A DNA stretch of 64,000 bases from Bemisia tabaci (GCF_918797505.1 NC_092793.1:76691912-76755911), one strand, 5' to 3'. Shown: positions 49,654 to 61,646, counted from the stretch's first letter. Made by a program: numbers and translations. The notes: generated by a model not told the origin, from the letters alone.

Positions 49654-50055
49654 TTAGGGAAAACAATTTTCTAAAATGCGAAGTCCGGCTTGGCTGAATT
49701 CAGTTCTTGCTGAATGCTGTAAAAAGGTACGAGAAAACAGTTCTTTCCGGATTCGTTTGTATTCATCTACAATAAAACGGACCGTTAAGACGATGTCATT
49801 AGGAATGGACCTAGAAAATGTTTCATTCTTTTTAATCGCTTTTGAATGTTGACCAAATTTTAAATTCAACAGCCAAAGACCAAAACATAGCCAGGTTCTG
49901 AATGTAGGGAATCTTGCACAAGAGTTATAACAAGTATACTGTACAGGACACGTACAAGTCTCGATCTTTCCTCGAGTGAACTGCGTGTTATGATTAAGTA
50001 AAAAAATCGCTGCATATAATCTTAGTGCTGTAGCGAGAGCAAATACTTTCTTCAT
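49654..50055 (-). CDS. Unrecognised 133-codon frame with signal-peptide-like start
   Basis: A single open frame starts MKKVFALATALRLYAAIFLL. The run of hydrophobic residues after two lysines looks like a secretory signal peptide. Five Cys follow close together at residues ~34-47 (CTCPVQYTCYNSC), and the C-terminal half is amphipathic and charged. A small secreted protein is possible. I recognise no family. The length is only a little beyond what AT-rich sequence gives by chance, and no AATAAA follows closely. Confidence 0.25.
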   Translation of the reverse strand: MKKVFALATALRLYAAIFLLNHNTQFTRGKIETCTCPVQYTCYNSCARFPTFRTWLCFGLWLLNLKFGQHSKAIKKNETFSRSIPNDIVLTVRFIVDEYKRIRKELFSRTFLQHSARTEFSQAGLRILENCFP

Positions 50056-50709
50056 GTTGGAACCTGGCTAATTTTAAAAGACCGCTACAAAAGGCCTCAT
50101 TCTCGCTGCTTTTTCATTTAAATTTCTAAAAAACAAAACAAAAAACATGCATTCTAAGTCCATTCCGATCCGTTGCCATAAAATAAAATTAATACTTAAC
50201 TATATGTACAATAATTAAAATGTCTAAGAATAAGATCAATCAATTTTTCTTCTAATAATTTTACTACAAAGTAATCGGTTTCATTTTTGACACAAGGCTG
50301 CAGGTCAGAAGGGGTGTTGATTGGCGAAAGATTTCTTGATTAAACAAATTGCAAAGGTCGGCATTTCTATTTACAGCCGAAAACTAGACTTATTGGACAT
50401 TTTATGATTTGACCGTCCTTTTGACGTACGATAGCCGGTCTAGACGGATCCTAGTCTTAAACTGTTTGATTGCAGTTTTTTTAAAGTTGAATGATGTAGA
50501 AAATTAATTATGAATTGACAGTAATTTGTTTGATGCTAGAAGTCCAAATCAAGTGCTCAAAATGATAGTCTTCGGTAAAAATTAAATAGAGAGATCAAGT
50601 TTAAATGGTCAAGTTACAGACTGATTTTTATTTTCATTGTAAAAAAGCACAATACTGATTTGTCCTCTGAAAGCGATCTAATGAGTTTTTTGGGGGATGC
50701 TTGGCATAG

Positions 50710-50808
50710 TCATCTGCGACCACGAAGAGACAGACGTACGGTGACATTTTCACTAGGATACTGACTGCCAGGGGCGATCACAAATTTTGCTTTGAAAGGA
50801 TAACACGC
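50710..50808 (-). CDS. Possible terminal exon of an unidentified minus-strand gene
   Basis: After a pyrimidine-rich stretch and TGTGCAG, a 32-residue frame (ACYPFKAKFVIAPGSQYPSE..., ending LSLRGRR) runs to a TGA. The composition is not biased and reads like folded protein sequence. The pyrimidine tract is the TTTTTTCCAGTG end of the adjacent MITE at 50819-51046, so the element may supply the acceptor. No matching upstream exon was found between here and 53.5 kb. It could also be an orphan or decayed exon. Confidence 0.2.
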   Translation of the reverse strand, partial: ACYPFKAKFVIAPGSQYPSENVTVRLSLRGRR

Positions 50809-50818
50809 CTGCACATCA

Positions 50819-51046
50819 CACTGGAAAAAAAAAAACCACATTGGATCTAGAGTCCAGACTCTTGAAAACATCGACAAGAAAAAATACTCTTGATTCAATC
50901 AGATTTAAGCTTAAATCAAGAACCAAGCTTCTTAATTTGAGCGGACTTCCTTCTGATTTAAGCTAAAATCTGATTGAATCAAGAGTCCTTGTCTTGTCAA
51001 TGTTTTCAAGAGTCAGGACTCCAGATCCAATGTGTTCTTTTCAGTG
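50819..51046. repeat. MITE with CACTGGAAAA tips, copy 2
   Basis: It has the same arms as the nested copy at 10778-11007 (AGTCCAGACTCTTGAAAACA and complement). The ends are CACTGGAAAA and TTTTCAGTG with CA on each flank, where the first copy has TA. Confidence 0.8.
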
Positions 51047-51438
51047 CATTATTCGTTCCCTGAATACTTCACTGATTTTTTGTGCCACAGCATTTCTTAC
51101 GAGAAGAAGTTCAATTTCACTTCAGTTAATTTTAATAAAACTTCGGATGAAAAATCATTGATTCTTTCCCAAAGGTTACTCAGAAAACTTTAAAAAAAAA
51201 CTCTGTAGAAACACGTAGAAATCGACACCCCTCTCTGCCAAACAATATTTTTGACTACACTTTGCTCTCCACGATCCTTCGTGAAAGAACGTTTCTTGTG
51301 ACAAATTTGATTAGTGTACGCTGAGCATCTCACAAGCTTCAATCTAGAGAGGTTCTTTTCTATAGGTCCATGGAAATGTGCTGAAGATCCAGCGCGATTC
51401 TCACAAGTCGACAGAACTTTGATTATTCAATTTCAATC

Positions 51439-51688
51439 AATTGAGGGGCTTGGAGGACAAGGCGCATAAGTGCATTTTTTGAAAAAAAAAAAAAAAACAC
51501 GAGATGTTGATGATTTCAAGTAAAAATGCATATTCTGTGAAAAATTCGCTCCTGAATTCAAATGTTAAAGCACCAAAAAGTCAGTTTGAACTGTCTTTCC
51601 GCCATAAGGATCCATGTAATTTCGAAACTTCAAACCTCGAAATAGTAATAACTGCACGTATGCGCTTTGTCCTCCAAGCCCCTCAATT
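51439..51688. repeat. MITE (AGGGGCTTGGAGGACAA family), copy c
   Basis: This is the best-preserved copy. AATTGAGGGGCTTGGAGGAC and its complement form the ends, with GCGCATAAGTGCA / TGCACGTATGCGC inside. Confidence 0.8.
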
Positions 51689-51702
51689 ATAGGTATCCCA
51701 TA

Positions 51703-51865
51703 CACTGGCGGATCCAGCAATTTGGCAACACCGGATTTCCTCCATTTAAACCTATGAAAATATATCGATTCTCGAAGAGGCCAGGTGTTCCGCCAAGGAT
51801 CGATTATTTAGCATAAGTTTAAATAGAGGAAATCTAGTATTGCCAAATTACTGGATCCGCCTCTG
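51703..51865. repeat. hAT-like MITE (GGATCCAGCAATTTGGCAAC family), copy 2
   Basis: The ends CACTGGCGGATCCAG and CTGGATCCGCCTCTG are complementary and the interior matches 40580-40742. No clear octamer duplication remains. Confidence 0.8.
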
Positions 51866-53136
51866 CCAATCAATTCTAGACGAGGTAGCCTGCCTTCATC
51901 TACAAGGATTTTTTTACACGCGTTTAATGGGCGAGGTTCAGAGCTGCCAACTTGCGAAACTTGCCCCTCAGGATTGGAACTATCACTCGATATGGACCAG
52001 CGGGTGAGTGATGTGAAACATGAGGTCAGAGGTTAAATTTGGTAAGAGCGCACTTCGCGGGCTTAAACGTTATCTGACTGAAATTTTGGGGGGGGAAATT
52101 CAACCCGTGGAGTCTTTTGATTCGTTAAATTCCACATAAACTATGACTTTGCAATGTTAAAAATTTACAATTTTTAGTGGATTCGTCTTCTTAATGAAAC
52201 ATCAAAAAGTGTACCAAAGTGAGGGCAAACTATTTTTCAATACTTCTCGCCTTCAGTTACTGTGATTTTGTACTGATTTCCCTCTATAATATGCTGAAAA
52301 ATTCGATTATACAATTACATTATAGATTTACAAACTGTATTCATTATGAAATTAGTATGAAAGAGGGCATGGGTTCATGGAAACCTGATCATGGAATCAT
52401 TTAAAAAGTATCTGAAAGAAAGGTCCGAGTAAGCATAAATTATTTGACTTTTAGATTTCCTATGGTTAGGTGTTCACTTGAACAGTACTTTCAGATAAAT
52501 TTCAAACTATTCCAAGATTTTTTGTGGATATTATTATCAGATGGACAACAGAATGCTAAGTTTCAGGGATTTTCGTGAAAATTCCTTGAAATTGAGAACG
52601 TGGGTATCGGTGGATCGATTGACTTTGGATCGCGACATCACTATACTGAATATCCGTCGTAAGTCTATAGTTAATAGTCAAATCAGGCGTTCTTTGATAT
52701 ATCAGGCGAGTGGTTGATGATTATTCTTTAGATTAAAATTCTCGATGTTTTAAATTTTTTTTTTTTTTTTTTCAAAATGATGATTTAGAAACGTAAGGAA
52801 GAATCCTTCGTAAAATTCACAGTAAGCTAGAGGTTTGGGGCTATTTTTATGATTTATAACGCTGAAATGAACTTTCATCTGAAAGATTTGTGTAAAAACT
52901 GAATCGATATTTCTCAACTGCCCTTGAAGATAGCGAAAGAAAACAAATGCATCTGTTAAAAACTGTGGCTGGTCTTCGTCAGGTCATGCTTTTGAAGGTT
53001 TTAAAATATTGAAAACTTCCTTGAAAAATCAAGAGGGACTCTGTTAAGAACCTAAGAGACTGCGTAAATCTTTGAATTCCGACCACCAGCCTGAACATTT
53101 GATAAAACCTCTGATTTGACCGACAGATCCACCTTG
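51866..53136. other. No gene recognised
   Basis: AT-rich sequence with a T run near 52757-52773. Frames are shorter than 95 codons and unremarkable. Confidence 0.3.
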
Positions 53137-53408
53137 CGGGCCGATTATTGAAATTAATAGACAAAGCTATAGAAAAAGAAGACAAAAAGGGATATGGAAG
53201 GATTCTATTGGTTAAAGCGAGTGGTTGCAATGGACAAAGGAGGTAGGTAATAAACAAACTGACGACAATCCACTGGAGACCCTACAGTTAGTCCATCATA
53301 TTCTCCCTTAGTCTATAAGAACCATCTATCTCAACAAATGGGATCGCTCCATAGTCCATACGTCTTCTTTGTCTATAGCTTTTTCTATCAATGTCGATAA
53401 TCAACCCG
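53137..53408. repeat. CWG-target MITE, copy 6
   Basis: The element begins CGGGCCGATTATTGAAATTA and ends AATCAACCCG. The flanks are TTG on the left and CTG on the right. It sits ~150 bp beyond the 3' end of the ZP-domain gene's coding sequence and could fall in its 3' UTR. Confidence 0.8.
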
Positions 53409-53553
53409 CTGGGGGCTATTTAACCCGCTGAAAGGAAGGCGGATTTAAAGAGGAGGCGGGGGTCGTCCTGCTTTGAGCCGGAAGAGGAAGGAGTCTCGTT
53501 TCTATTTACATGTTGAGCGTGGTTGGGGGTTGGCGACGGTGGGATCTGGGGGG

Positions 53554-56500
53554 TCAGAGCTTGCCGGAGTAATGGGAGCCGATGTTGGAGGGGGGTCCCC
53601 GGTGACCGTTGTGGGGATGCGTGTGGTTGTTGCCTATCTTGCCGTGGGCAGGCGCCGAGTAGCGGCTCCCCGGCCTCGAGTGGACGATGGCGTAGTGGTC
53701 GCTATTGGTCGACATGCTCCGCGTTGAGTTCATTGTAGAACCACCCGACGTGTAGCCTGGCTTCCCGTTCAGCGAGTACCTGCAATACACGCAAATACAC
53801 CATTTTACACTACTACCCAATTTTTTAAGTCAAATGTGAGCGAACGCACCACTAAAAAAGGTACGAAACTACACTAAAAAAAAATTCTCGGCGTTTTTAC
53901 CACGGTCCGTTGGTACTTTTACCATCTCACTTTTTTACCAATTATTGGTAATTTTACCAAGACAGACTGGTAAGCTTACCTAAAAACCGGTATTTTTACT
54001 GTTTCTTTCAGGTAAGAATACCACAGTTATTGGTAATCAATTCCCGGTAATTTTGCCATTTTATCTCGGTAATTCCGCCACAGTCGATAAAAAATATTGG
54101 CGTTTTTACCAAGGTCCAGTAAAATTACCGAGAAAGTTCAATAATTTTACCGAGATTTCTCGGTAAAATTACCAATTCCATAAATGGTAATTTTACCAAG
54201 AAAAAACTGGGATCAAATAGAACCCTGAATTCATGGTAATTTTACCTTTTCTTAGTAATTACACAGAGATTTTTTTTTCAGTATAAGTGTGGCTAAAGAG
54301 TGAAACACAGTAATTTCAAAATTCCTATTCTTTAGGAGAGCCCAAACAGCGTTTTCTCTTTTAACTCGAGGTAAACACTGCTGTGCGGAGGAAGAACGCC
54401 GTGCGAGCCTCCAGACGTTGCCACATTTTCTCCGATAAGAAACGAATTTGCTGTGTAAATTGTGAATATTTTCCCCCGATTTTCGGACGGTTTTGTTCGC
54501 AATTTAATCTAAAATAGAGAATATCCAAAAAAGAATGCATTCTTTTCCTTGAAAAATAATAATTTACCGTTAGACAACATCCGAAGTTTCATAAGGCGTT
54601 TTTCCTCATCACTCAAATTGCTGGCCTCATAACTTTTAATGCGCAATTGCTCACGAGCATTCTGGCTTCCTTTTTGAAAATTCATGGGAGACGCGCGTTT
54701 CTCCCCCCCCCCCCCCCCCCCCTGGTAAGGAGCTTCTTCGGTGCCGAAACTAACGCTAAAATATTAAACACGACGACGGTTCCAACGTTAATACGTTGGA
54801 GAGCGTTTACCGTAGCACCTCGTCAGTATGTAAACGTGGTTTTGCGCGGACGGAAGAGAGCGCTGCAAGACTCTGTCGAACTAAACGTGGAGCGTAACCT
54901 ACATACATATATACAAGAAATGTCTTGTCATCATAGAGTAAAATACAGGGGTCATTAGTAAAGGGGTACTTCGTACCCAAAAATTTTTCTAGAACTATGG
55001 GCTATAGGCTGCTCCTCTTAAATAGAGCTTTCTAGTGGTGTATAGTTGTCTGGGGTTTACTTGGCTTTAAGTGGCACTTACGCGGTTTTAGCAGTTTTTG
55101 ATAGACACAAAAATTTTGTTTTTATTTTATTTGTGTCCCGAACCGTCTCCTTTTTTTTTTGCCGAATTGGGGTAAATTTGCCGAAATGGGTTGCGCTCTT
55201 TTTCACACACCTCTTTAATTAGATCTACTCATTTTAGCGGGAGAAGATATCAAGTTTTATGATGGATTACCTGGATCCGTACTGGGAACCGTGCCAACTC
55301 CTGTAGGGGTCGTAGTCTTCGATGATGCTGGGTTCCTTCTCGATGACCTCCGTGCGGGCGCAGGAGCAGGTCATGGCCGAGCAGAGGAACACGTTGATGA
55401 TGAGCATGAGCAGGAAGAGGGCTCCAAAGATTATGCATAGCCACAAGAGCCACGCCGGCCGGATACCGCCCTCGTCACACAGCTCCGAGTACACTGCCCA
55501 ACAGAGATGAAAAAGGAGGTTTCAGTGCGATGCATCTAGAGGGGACTAGAGTCCCTTTATACTGAGAGTCAAGACAATGCGAATCCATTTCTGATTGGTT
55601 AACCGGATTTTAGGCCTTCACAGTGTCACAAACGGAAATAAAGATTACATTTTCACCAATTGCAAAGATTATAATCTGAAATGGACCGAGGAATTTCGGG
55701 TTCGACAAGGAACAAACGGAATGAGAGAAGGAACGGAGAAAGGAATTTAAGAATGAGCCGATCAAAGATTACGAAAAACGTTCAATTTCTGTAATCTTTA
55801 TTCCCGTTTGTGACTCCATGAGGGGTGTTGTCTTGACTCTCAGTATAAAGGGACTCTAGAGGGGACTAGACTACAGTCACAGCGAAGAGAGCCGTAAAGG
55901 CAAACATTAGGTTTTGAGAAAATGGGTTCACAATTGGATTGCATTTTGCGAAAAGGAACCAGAGGCATTGCAACGATGCTAAGATTGTGCAACTTCATCC
56001 TTTGCAATCTAATTACTGACATCATGAGAAAGTTCAATATTTAAATATTAATTTTTGTCGTAAATTTACACTTTTTAGCGAGTAAAGTAGAAACTGTTGA
56101 TGGATAATCGGACGTATTTCTATCAAACGGAACTATGTGCATTAAGATATGAGCCCTGAGACCCGTAAGGATATATACCTAACAGGGCTCATGTCATATT
56201 GCACATAGTTCCGTTTGATAGAAATACGACCAATCAGGTTTTTTTCCTGTAGACAAAAGGAGTTGCACAATCTTAGCAACATTGCAATGCTCCTGGTTCC
56301 TTTTTGCAAAATTTAATCCAATTGTAAGCGGAAAATTTTATTGGTAGAAGCCGCTGTTTATCAAATTGGCTTGTGTCATCCAAAGGACTGTCAGAAATTG
56401 TTCGTATGATTAAAAATCGACGAATTTTTTTATTCAATTATATGAAAAGTCTTTTTTCATTTTCATGTGTGGGTAGTCTTGGGCAAGCCAGTCCTTTGCA

Positions 56501-59001
56501 TGCTTTCATGGTTGCGTTTTAGATACACGATTAAGGTTTGAAATTAGCAGAAAAGGGCGCAATCATACTTAACAGTACTGCTCTCATTGGCTCCCTGGTG
56601 GAATAATGTTCCCAACGGCTGTTCTGTGCAGTTACGGTTTTCTCATATATTTCGTTTTTATACGGATTTGGCTATTTTGGCAGCATTAGTGATTACCTTT
56701 AGTTCCCTGACTGTTGGAGCCCGGCTTTAAGCTCGATTCTTATTCTGTCTCCTGATGGTAAGTTAATTACTGTTATGCTGCCGCGCTAAGGAAAAACGCC
56801 GTATGAACATTCGAGAGTTGTCAAATGTCTCCGGATAAAACATATCTTTTTAACGAAAATAATGCTTATTTTTCCTTGAAATTCTCAGATGTTTTAGATG
56901 AAATTGAGAACAACATTTTCTAGAAATTTAAAAAAAATTGAAAATTCTCCCGAGGAAATTCGTTTCTTATTGAAGGAAATACGGCAACGTTTGAAGGTTC
57001 TTACGGCGTTCTTCCTTATGACGGGAGTGCGAGAGTCGTCAACTTACTTGGGGTCTCGCCAGGCTCGAGGACGAAGACACTGGTGGAAGCGGAGAGAACT
57101 CCTTCGTCGGAGGGTGTGTCGCTGTAGATATCCTTGGGCAAAGCTCTGGCCGCCGTCAAAGGCCCGTTGTCGCACTGCACCTCCCCACAGGAGCCTTTGC
57201 AGACCATGATGTCGCACTGGAAGTGGATTTCAGAGCTCTCCGGAAACCGGAACATCGAGTAGAGGCTCGCGTCGGCTTGCGACAGCTTCTCATCGTACTT
57301 GAACTTGGAGATCACTCGTGGGTTCACCGGACACCTGCATCATAAATTTAAACCTTCACAAGTCGCCAGAAAAGGGTGACAATGGACCACTAGACAAGGT
57401 ACGAATTTCAGCATTTTGATACATGTTTCTCAACCAAAATTTCACGTAGAACACAATACGCACAACGAAAATTACCAAAATCAACTCCTGACGAAGATAT
57501 TTAATGATTCTTGATGCGTGAATTCAAACCACCCGTTCATGAAAACTCAATGCTCTACGTGATTCACATCGCGCGCTAAATGTTTATCATGACAGTCTCT
57601 GCGATGTAAAAATCTTCAACTTCAATCTTGACAATTTGGCTCAGCTATAGCAAATTACCAATAGTTTGAACAACACATGGTGGAAAATGAACATTTCTCG
57701 ATTGAGAAGCTTGCTGAAACCGTTGTAGTGCGCGATTTGACTCACGTAGAGCTTTGAGTTTCTTGTGAGCGGGCAGTTCAAATTCCTCGTAATCAGTGCG
57801 AAATAAAAACGTTAATATCTTCGTTAGAAGTTGATTTCGGTAATTTTCGTAGTGTGAATCGTGTTCTACGTGAATAGAAATTCTGGTTAAGAAACATGTG
57901 TCAGATTGCTTAAATTCGTACCTTGTCTAGTGGTCCATGCCCAGGAATGGGTCCGTTGCACGCAAGAGGTACAGCCGTGTTAATAAACTTTTATAATGAT
58001 TCGAGGTTTTTCTCGCTTCATGGCGTGGTCGAACAACAGGCGTGCAAATATATCGCAGCATTAAATCAAGAATATCGGGAGATTTCAAACTTTTAGCCAA
58101 AACAGGGACAATAGCACCTACGCATGAGCCTAAAGAATCATTCTTGACCAAAAAATTGGCAAAATCTATAGAGAAATGCGAGCAGGATCCTGTTTGCACG
58201 TTCCCCTCGTGCAGGGTGGCAAATTTTCATGAAAAATAAAATCTTGAAATTTCACGTGAAATATTTCATGAAATTTCTAAAATTTCAGAAATTTTGTGAA
58301 AGATATTGAAAAACACCGGTTCCTTTTCATGTTTCGCAATACGTGAAAATGGTGAATTTCTTCTATTTTTGTGTATTTGAGTGCGGGTTGCATACTCTAG
58401 CCCCTGAAAAATGTGAAATATATCACAGCTTCGTAAAATTTCATGAGATATTTCACTGAAACTTCCAATCTTTCATTTGTTTCATTGCGTTTCATACGTT
58501 TCTTACGTTCTGCCCTAGTGAGATTTTAGACGATGTTGAAAAATATTTTACGCCTAAAAGTTCGTTCCTCCGGCTAGAGCCAGACCAAAAAGGGTTATGT
58601 ATATTAAATAAGATAATCATTGTATTATCTAACGTTACTCTGTAAATTTATTGCAATTCGTTTAGTTTTCGTTTTAAATCATGTGGATGGATACAAAAAA
58701 ATACTTGTAGCAGTTAAGTTATACTTAGATAAAGTTCCTTCAAAAAGAAAATAAGTAAAAAAAAATAAAAAAAAATTAATAAATACATAAGGCGAGTGTA
58801 AAAGCATGCTTCAAAATGATCAAAAAGTAAAAATTCGTCATCCCCTTGCCCCTAGCTTCTCTCTTTTAAACGCAGGGTGAAGTTATATTAAGTTGGCTAT
58901 AATGTAATGTTGTACTCACCCTCTGTCGTCGATAAGAGGCTCACCGCTGATATTTTTTTTGCTGAAAGCAAAGCACGATTTGACGCGAATTCCATACATG
59001 C
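53554..59001 (-). CDS. ZP-domain transmembrane protein, last four exons (5' part outside window)
   Basis: Exons in coding order are 59001-58920, 57334-57048, 55493-55271 and 53779-53554 (stop TGA at 53554-53556). All have GT..AG borders and phases agree, giving ~271 C-terminal residues. The first two exons encode the C-terminal half of a zona pellucida domain: YGIRVKSCFAF, RGCPVNPRVISKFKYD, LYSMFRFPESSEIHFQCDI, VCKGSC. Exon 3 has a single membrane span (AWLLWLCIIFGALFLLMLII) followed by a Cys-containing juxtamembrane segment. The cytoplasmic tail (EPSIIEDYDPYRSWHGSQYG) is rich in Ser, Gly, Tyr and His and ends at ...SGKL. ZP proteins polymerise in the apical extracellular matrix and shape arthropod cuticle. 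The pattern suggests the insect nompA/trynity/neyo-type group, but without the N-terminal part I do not assign a symbol. No RxxR furin site is visible between the ZP part and the membrane span. Confidence 0.85.
53871..54284. repeat. TA-flanked MITE packed with GGTAA/TTACC words, in ZP-gene intron
   Basis: The tips TACACTAAAAAAAAATTCTC and GAGATTTTTTTTTCAGTATA are near complements. Between them GGTAATTTTACC, TTTTTACCA and GGTAAAATTACC recur many times, which makes the whole block self-complementary at several registers. Confidence 0.65.
54285..55270 (-). other. Rest of the last ZP-gene intron
   Basis: A C run lies at 54703-54722. No exon was recognised. A 103-codon plus frame (54647-54958) runs across the C run and is likely spurious. 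Confidence 0.4.
55547..55858. repeat. MITE with 8-bp target duplication (TAGAGTCCC family), copy b
   Basis: The ends are TAGAGTCCCTTTATAC and the exact complement. The perfect octamer GAGGGGAC flanks it (55539-55546 and 55859-55866). It lies in the ZP-gene intron, ~50 bp upstream (in transcription direction) of the membrane-span exon acceptor. Confidence 0.85.
55924..56332. repeat. Inverted-repeat element with a second palindrome inside
   Basis: The outer arms GCTAAGATTGTGCAACT and AGTTGCACAATCTTAGC extend through GGAACCAG..CATTGCAA. Between them ACGTATTTCTATCAAACGGA and TCCGTTTGATAGAAATACG form a separate pair (56110-56225). This looks like a MITE inside a MITE in the ZP-gene intron. Confidence 0.65.
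57383..57937. repeat. Palindromic MITE (TGGACCACTAGACAAGGTAC family), full copy
   Basis: The ends are TGGACCACTAGACAAGGTAC and the exact complement, with arms of ~150 bp around a short unique centre. Diverged partial copies are in INTS6 intron 14 (around 19975-20420 and 23248-23325). Confidence 0.8.
58205..58510. repeat. TTTCATGAAA-rich self-complementary block
   Basis: AATTTCATGAAA, TTTCACGTGAAA and TTTCATGAGA words recur. Short GGGTGGCAAATTTTC-type ends suggest an old MITE. There is no coding content. Confidence 0.35.
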
Positions 59002-61415
59002 CTGCGAACAAAGCAAAGTAATGCATTCCAGATGAACAATTAAAGAGAGTAAGATTGGTGTTTTTGATCAGTGGTGTTCATAAATTTTTATTCTTAGTTT
59101 CATAGGGACTAAGAAGTGGCTGGCTAAACCTCGCATTAAAATCTAAAGCCCCTTGAAGATAGTATTTTTTTTGAAAACAGCCGGTGATATCGGCGGTTTG
59201 CTTACTCGTGCAGATCTTCATTTCGGAGTACCTAAATGTCATACAGTGTTTTTGGACTAATTGTTGTTCAAGTCCACTACACACTGATACTACTGACAGC
59301 GGTGAAGATAAGCTGTTCAGCTGCCCGGTAAAAAGGTAGAAGTGCAGGTCTGCCAACAAAGCCCGAGCAAAATTTTGCATTGTTTTTAAGAGTCGCTTGA
59401 CATTTGAATCTACGACAGTGTCGCGTAAGAGACCCGGAGGCTGGGATGGTGAAATTTGTGGAATGCGCGCAAAAAATTTCCCAAGCACTCCGTGAACTCT
59501 GAATAATCGGTCGCACACATAAAATATGCTTTGAAAAATAGTGGGAATAATTGCCGAGGCAAATGAGTGCATTGCGTCTCTTGAAATAAAAAGTTTAATT
59601 ATTTTTCTGTGTCCTTTGGCTTGATGTAGAACTTATAATGCAGGTCTCTGTTCTTTTTTTTTTTTTGCATCAACCAAGTCGGCGCGATCAAACGCAAATT
59701 ACTACAGGAGGGGCTACAAAAACCGGTCATTAGGTTTTAAAGAACAAAGGACTAACAAAAGTCCTGGAGTGCTAGGGACAGGCATCAGATGAGCATGATG
59801 ACGTTACTGAATTTCCCCTCGAAAAATATTTCAATTTGTGGAAATTCGTCAATCTTTATCTTTGAAAGTTGCAGATAATTAAGATAGAAACTCCCCTGAA
59901 AAACTGAAGGAAAATATTCAGCAGTTATACCCTTTAGAAATCGTATAATTTATCAAAGGAAAGGCAACGTCCTAACTTGATGCGGCAGTCTTTAGATATT
60001 TTTGTAGCATTTTAGATACACTGGGTGAAACAAATTAGTTAAACTCATCATTTCTTACAAAACAACGAATAAGAAAAAAAAAACGGACGCTGTGCTGTTG
60101 GTAGAAATAGGGGCACGATGGAACACACAAAACACGGTGCGAACTAAACACACTCTTGCGTGTTTCCTTTCCAAAATTACACGTGGAAAATAACTCACAG
60201 CTTAAAAATTTGAGAATCAACTCCTACAGAGGAAGTAAATATGTGTGATTAACATTAATTAAATGATAATATCAACACACATGAAGTCATTTATCTTCCA
60301 TTGGATCAGTGTTAAAGTGTACCTATAAGTTGATTCCTCGAGTTAGTTTCCTTTGCAAAAATACTTTTACTTTTTACACGTGAATTTTTGGGAAAAAACC
60401 TAGAACATGATGCTACTGCGTCTTATTCTACATTGCGCAAGAAACTTTTTCACTGGTCTCTATTTCTGTACTAAAAAATTATAAATAAAATGAGAAATTT
60501 ATCATATCAATTTAATTTACTGAGCTGGTTCTGGTTAATTCATTTTTTCCCCAGTGTTATTCTACATATAAGCAGAGAAATTGCACAATCCTGAAAATGC
60601 GAGGATAGCGGTTTCCCATTGACATCTTTAGATCAATTATTATTCGTCGGTTTTTAATATCTAACTACAGAAAATTATACACGAACAACCGAATTGTCTT
60701 TTCCCTCCATAATGAACAAACTCACAATATTCCAAATGTTTAGATAAGTTTAAGGCATGTAATTTAAAAAAAGAGAAACCTTGAATTTACTTAAAGAGTT
60801 TACTTCAATGCTCTTTTAACACGGCTGCCTAATACCCTGCTCAAGTCACACGATTCGCATATCACGCAGAGTGAAGCAAGTATTGTGTGTTGCTGTGATG
60901 CTAAAAGAAGGCGCTTCTTATGAATTTTAGTTAAAGAACTGAACTATGCGCGCATCACATTATGAACATTCTCCTTGTTGGAAATATGTTGACGATTGTG
61001 GGTTGTTCTATATGGATGAAAGCTGTTTAAGCATTTAAATATTGCCACATTTCCGCCTTTAAATTATATTTTGGCCGATAGTTTCCTTTATTTTCCTTTG
61101 GAATTTTCAGATATTCCTGCTTAAGTTAGGAACCAAATTCTGCGAAAATTCAAAGTAAACGTTCACAAGTTTTCTAGCGGATAATTATGTATTTTATCGG
61201 AAGAAATTCATTATCATCCAAAAGTCCATGCAACGTTTCCTTCTAGCAAGGCTAGTGCTGCTTCGTGTTTGCTTGGAGGGAAACGTAAATCTCGGGCGCA
61301 CAGTTGTCGAGATTGAACTTTTCATATGAAAAAAGCCGTGACTGCAAGGTGTTAAGTTTTCAAAAAATAAGAAAAAACTTAACCCTTCCCATGCGGTCGT
61401 CCCACGGATTGTATA
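59002..61415 (-). other. Presumed upstream intron of the ZP gene; no exon recognised
   Basis: No further ZP, PAN or signal-peptide exon was found on the minus strand. A 164-codon minus frame (59078-59572) opens ~75 bp from the exon acceptor but shows no ZP-like content. I treat it as chance or repeat-derived. Confidence 0.4.
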
Positions 61416-61646
61416 CACCGAGAAAAAAAACACAGTTATTCTACCGTTACAATAGTATTACCGGGGAATGTTGATTCTTGTAACGATGAGCACGGTGATA
61501 TGGCACAGACATACTGTTATGAACATGGTTATGCTACTATGCTCATCAATAATTTTACCAAAATCCACGGTTCTACTGCCGTGGAATCCAGTGTGACATT
61601 AGTACCGTGGTAACCGTCGAATAACCGTGTTTTTTTTTCTCACGTG
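61416..61646. repeat. TA-flanked MITE with CACCGAGAAAAAAA tips
   Basis: CACCGAGAAAAAAAACACAG and its near complement (ending TTTTTTCTCACGTG) are bordered by TA on both sides. GGTTATTC-type arms follow (GTTATTCTACCG / CGTCGAATAACC). It ends 12 bp before the next MITE. Confidence 0.75.

Noticed and set aside
59078..59572. 164-codon minus frame next to the ZP-gene exon acceptor
   Set aside because: No ZP, PAN or signal features. It ends before the exon and is not connected by splice sites that I can see, so it is probably chance or repeat-derived.
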